64,000 nucleotides of DNA, taken from positions 56,490-120,489 of the forward strand of contig CALXSR010000037.1 in NCBI GenBank assembly GCA_944391215.1, written 5' to 3'. Positions 61,683-64,000 of the stretch are shown one piece after another (within the stretch, counting starts at the first letter, position 1; each line of letters starts with the position of its first letter). A model generated the notes under the pieces. It was given only the letters and a program-made list of their open reading frames with translations, made no database searches and was not told the origin of the DNA. This stretch comes from an uncultured Clostridia bacterium. GTDB taxonomy: Bacteria; Bacillota; Dehalobacteriia; UBA4068; CALXSR01. The position numbers and the translations under genes were made by a program.

Positions 61683-61714
61683 AATAATAAGGCGAAATGC
61701 TCTTCGCCTTATTA
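61683..61714 (-). terminator. Terminator between the C45 gene and the MFS gene
   Basis: AATAATAAGGCGA (61683-61695) pairs with TCGCCTTATTAT (61703-61714). On the minus strand TTATTATTTTG follows. Moderately strong. Confidence 0.7.
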
Positions 61715-61768
61715 TAGCATATTTGTTGTTTTGCGGCGGATGAGAATGCCGCGCTGAGACTTTTTTTG

Positions 61769-61925
61769 CCCGACGCTGTTGCTTATGCGGCGGGGGTTGG
61801 TACATGTTGTGGCCGAGGTGGCCGCTTATGTGGCGACTGCCCGTTTTTTTGTTTGGTTTTATTTTTGGTTATGTTTGGGCGGCGCGGTGACTTTGTTGCT
61901 TATGCGGTGGGGGTTGTTTGCTCCG
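61769..61925 (+). repeat. Copies of the 3' end of the C45 gene
   Basis: GTTGCTTATGCGGCGGGGGT (61778) is a copy of GTTGCTTATGCGGTGGGGGT (61895), the gene's own end with its stop codon; a partial GCTTATGTGGCGACTGCC lies between at 61824. The copies extend into GACGCT/GACTTT on the left. Confidence 0.8.
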
Positions 61926-62985
61926 TTAACACCTCGTAAGGCAAATAGGTGTTTTGGCAGGGATTACCCTGGCAAAGCCAAATGCGGCCTTGGTTTAATT
62001 CCATAACGATGGAAAAAACGGTGCATTTGCGCCGGCTTTCCGCATCCAAAGGGTCCTCGTGCCGGCAAATGGCGTCCGGATATTCCACATGGTCGGCAAA
62101 CAGCGCCATGAGATTTTCCTTGCTGATTTGCCCACAATGATTGCGGCAATATTTTTCGGCGCGCCCCAGACGAATATAACTATCGGTGGTGGTAAAACGC
62201 AAGGTATCGTCCTTTTGCAAGCGCGAGGTGATAAAATGATTGGTATGAACCAAAAAACCGGATTCGGGATAAAAAACGGCAAAATCGTGCGGGGCCTTTT
62301 CCACATCCAGGGCCTCGCCTTCCTTATGCGCCATTAAAAAGTTGGCGGCGCAGGCATTGGGCAGCTGATTGATGCGTCCCAAAGCATCGCTTAATTTGCG
62401 GCTGTTTAAAATGCCGCGCAAAACAAAATGCAAGGGCACCCCTTGGCCGCCGCCGCGGCAGCCCAAGGCATTAAGGCAAACCCCCAAACCGGCCGAGTTG
62501 CAGCCGATTTTGCCCACAATGCCGCCTTCCGTAACCATGGTGATATGCGGCAAAGGAGCGTTTTGCTGAATATGTAGCAATAACAGGGCTTTTTTTTGGC
62601 TGGCTTTCCAATCCCAGTTTTGCCCCAAATAAGTTTGGCCGTTTTTTGTTGCTTCCGGCAAAACAGCTACAGAAGTACAGCCGTCGGCCAGGGCTTCCGG
62701 CATGGTTACCACTTCGCTACGCATGTTTAGGGCTAAAATGTCCGCCAGGGTAACACCGGCGCCATCGGCAATGCCTTTACATTCCTCCAGCAAAGAGGCA
62801 TCGAAACGGGTGATGGCTTCCACATAGGAAAGGGCGCGTTTTTGGGCTTCCTGCCAGCTTAAGTTGGCATAATCGGCAAACATGGCCTGATATGTTTGGA
62901 TGCTGGCGTGCACTTCCTCCTGGCCCATGGCGCCGTGGGCAAAACCAATTTCGTAAGGACGACCACTACAAAGGATACTTTTCAT
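61900..62985 (-). CDS. C45 family autoproteolytic acyltransferase/hydrolase
   Basis: A 361-residue N-terminal-nucleophile hydrolase of the isopenicillin-N acyltransferase (AAT) type. The nucleophile is Cys103 in ADGCTSVAV; the family cleaves itself just before this cysteine. GQNWDWK, GIVGKIGCNSAGLGVCLNAL, HTNHFI and the terminal CTVFSIVMELNQGRIWLCQGNP are conserved blocks. Substrates in related bacterial proteins are acyl-amides; the one here is unknown. GGAGGT lies 9 bases before ATG 62985; the longer frame to 63036 is not supported. Confidence 0.9.
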   Translation of the reverse strand: MKSILCSGRPYEIGFAHGAMGQEEVHASIQTYQAMFADYANLSWQEAQKRALSYVEAITRFDASLLEECKGIADGAGVTLADILALNMRSEVVTMPEALADGCTSVAVLPEATKNGQTYLGQNWDWKASQKKALLLLHIQQNAPLPHITMVTEGGIVGKIGCNSAGLGVCLNALGCRGGGQGVPLHFVLRGILNSRKLSDALGRINQLPNACAANFLMAHKEGEALDVEKAPHDFAVFYPESGFLVHTNHFITSRLQKDDTLRFTTTDSYIRLGRAEKYCRNHCGQISKENLMALFADHVEYPDAICRHEDPLDAESRRKCTVFSIVMELNQGRIWLCQGNPCQNTYLPYEVLTEQTTPTA

Positions 62986-63162
62986 TGGGCGACACCTCCA
63001 AATTTTTTCCCAAGATGCCTTTTCGTTCCCGGTCAAGCTTCATACTGTTGTAATAGCACGTTTCCCTTTTTTATTTGCTTTGTTTGTTACAGAATACTTC
63101 CACTTTTTAGGAAAAATTCCTGTTTAAAAATAAATGGCAAAAATGGTAAATTTTACCACATA

Positions 63163-63372
63163 TCATAGCTTTTCAGTGGGGATTTGTTGGTCCCTGGCCT
63201 CCAACGCAGCCAGTTGTTGGCGGCGCAATTTGGCCAGTGTGTTTTCGTTTACGGTGACGACAATGCAACTCATGCAAATGCCCATATTGTTGAGTTCTAT
63301 GCTGTCCAGCAGACAGACATTATCCCGCCAATATAAGCAAAAATCGTGTTCGCAGTATTCGATTTTGGTCAT
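63163..63372 (-). CDS. Small cysteine-rich protein
   Basis: A 69-residue protein starting at ATG 63372 with GGAGGTG upstream. Cysteines are spaced CEHDFC...NVC...GICMSC, like a small zinc-binding module (DUF1540-like style), and are followed by a charged helix (TLAKLRRQQLAALEARDQ). I do not recognise the family. It lies alone between the C45 gene and two RHH genes, divergent from the latter. Confidence 0.75.
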   Translation of the reverse strand: MTKIEYCEHDFCLYWRDNVCLLDSIELNNMGICMSCIVVTVNENTLAKLRRQQLAALEARDQQIPTEKL

Positions 63373-63495
63373 AAAGACACCTCCGTGCATAGTTTAGCAA
63401 TTCTATGGTAAAAATACAAGATAAAAATAAATGATAAAATTTAACATATATGATATTCACTTATTGTACCTTAAAATGGTATATGAGGTGGGGGA

Positions 63496-63681
63496 ATGAT
63501 GGTGTTTGTGCCGAAAAGACCGAGTAAAGAAAAAGTACAGGCTTCTTACAAAACGATTTACTTGAATGACGATGTGATTGCCAAATTGGAAGAAATGGCC
63601 AAAGAATATGATTTGAGTTTCAATGCGGTTGTGGTGAGCATGATTTTGCATTGTTTAGAACTAGATGAGGGAGAAAACTAG
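63496..63681 (+). CDS. Small ribbon-helix-helix protein (tandem copy 1)
   Basis: A 61-residue RHH protein: ASYKTIYLND (strand), DVIAKLEEMAKEYD (helix 1), LSFNAVVVSMILHCLELDE (helix 2, with the SFNAVVVSMI turn). GGTGGGGG precedes ATG 63496; ATG 63499 is also possible. It is clearly paralogous to the next gene (shared SFNAVV.SMI..CL). No toxin gene is visible to the right edge. Confidence 0.82.
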   Translation: MMVFVPKRPSKEKVQASYKTIYLNDDVIAKLEEMAKEYDLSFNAVVVSMILHCLELDEGEN

Positions 63682-63685
63682 ATTT

Positions 63686-63871
63686 ATGGGATATTCTACA
63701 AAAAGAATTGCGAAACAAAAGGTTGATGCGACCTATAAATCGTTATATATTTCTCAAGAGCTGGTTGATAAAATTGAAACGTTGGCAGCGGAAAGTAATT
63801 CTAGTTTTAATGCTGTGGTAATCAGCATGATTGAGTATTGTTTGGACGATATGGAAGAGGAGAAGCAATAG
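63686..63871 (+). CDS. Small ribbon-helix-helix protein (tandem copy 2)
   Basis: A 61-residue paralogue of the preceding RHH protein: ATYKSLYISQ, ELVDKIETLAAESN, SSFNAVVISMIEYCLDDME. It starts at ATG 63686, five bases after the upstream stop, with GAGGGAG inside the end of the first gene (spacing about 14, a little long). ATG 63665 in the same frame overlaps the upstream gene. The pair is co-transcribed and ends at the terminator 63909-63933. Confidence 0.82.
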   Translation: MGYSTKRIAKQKVDATYKSLYISQELVDKIETLAAESNSSFNAVVISMIEYCLDDMEEEKQ

Positions 63872-63908
63872 GAAAAAGAAAACAAGCAATAAAGAACAAA
63901 AAATGAAG

Positions 63909-63933
63909 GAGCGTGAAAACGCTCTTTTTTTTT
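63909..63933 (+). terminator. Terminator of the tandem RHH pair
   Basis: GAGCGT (63909-63914) pairs with ACGCTC (63919-63924) around GAAA, then nine T. Same core as the terminator at 60247. Confidence 0.9.
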
Positions 63934-64000
63934 GCGGCTTTCAGGGGCCAAAACCTAGGCAACACGGGGCAGGCCCGAATCGTTGCTGGCGGTTTTGACC

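Overview
The window looks like a chromosomal segment of a Bacillota (Firmicutes) bacterium, probably an anaerobic Clostridia- or Negativicutes-like gut organism. The grounds are the strong GGAGG-type ribosome binding sites, many TTG/GTG starts, classic hairpin-plus-T-run terminators, a DUF4179-type anti-sigma factor, an RsgI-like secreted domain, FolD of the variant lacking the usual active-site lysine spacing, AspA, YitT and RidA proteins, and small Cys/Gly-rich proteins resembling Bacillota spore or envelope proteins. I cannot assign a genus from sequence alone. No rRNA, CRISPR array, prophage or insertion sequence was recognised.

Layout. 1-4.1 kb: three tandem paralogous DHA1-type MFS exporters (the first cut by the window edge) followed by glutamate racemase. 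4.2-9.3 kb: a membrane coiled-coil protein overlapping a phosphodiester-glycosidase-family protein, then overlapping ppx and ppk polyphosphate genes. 9.3-14 kb: a large lipoprotein and a minus-strand cluster of five low-complexity or Cys/Gly-rich small proteins. 14-21 kb: RidA, an RsgI-like/PepSY protein with a poly-Asp tail, two decayed genes, a VOC protein, a GNAT acetyltransferase and YitT. 21.7-31 kb: folD, a Cys-cluster protein, pepF, panB-panE, aspA, a cysteine hydrolase, a YjbR-like protein and a cold-shock gene with a structured leader. 31-38.5 kb: a divergent pair of tiny ribbon-helix-helix (RHH) regulators, RlmA, ProX/YbaK, a DMT exporter, a DUF362 ferredoxin-like protein, a lipoprotein and an ECF sigma/anti-sigma pair. 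38.6-46.3 kb: gyrB, a WG-repeat protein and gyrA, then a class V aminotransferase. 46.4-54.6 kb: an unknown protein, SMR exporter and MarR, ATP-grasp, and an M20 peptidase-GNAT-ABC-F operon. 54.7-64 kb: two tRNA-Ser genes, homoserine dehydrogenase, a diguanylate cyclase, GNAT, a frameshifted OPA-type transporter, a C45 acyltransferase and three more RHH genes.

The most unusual feature is in the spacers. At least fifteen intergenic regions are filled with diverged head-to-tail repeats (period about 27-147 bp). In many cases the array is continuous with the adjacent gene, and the last (or first) unit is the gene's own terminus including its stop (or start) codon. Clear cases are the cysteine hydrolase, ProX, SMR, MarR (both ends), the Cys-cluster protein, the C45 enzyme, the anti-sigma factor and a lipoprotein. 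The same kind of expansion occurs in frame inside RlmA and in the linker of the frameshifted transporter. I found no described system that matches this; it is presented as an observation with proposed tests.
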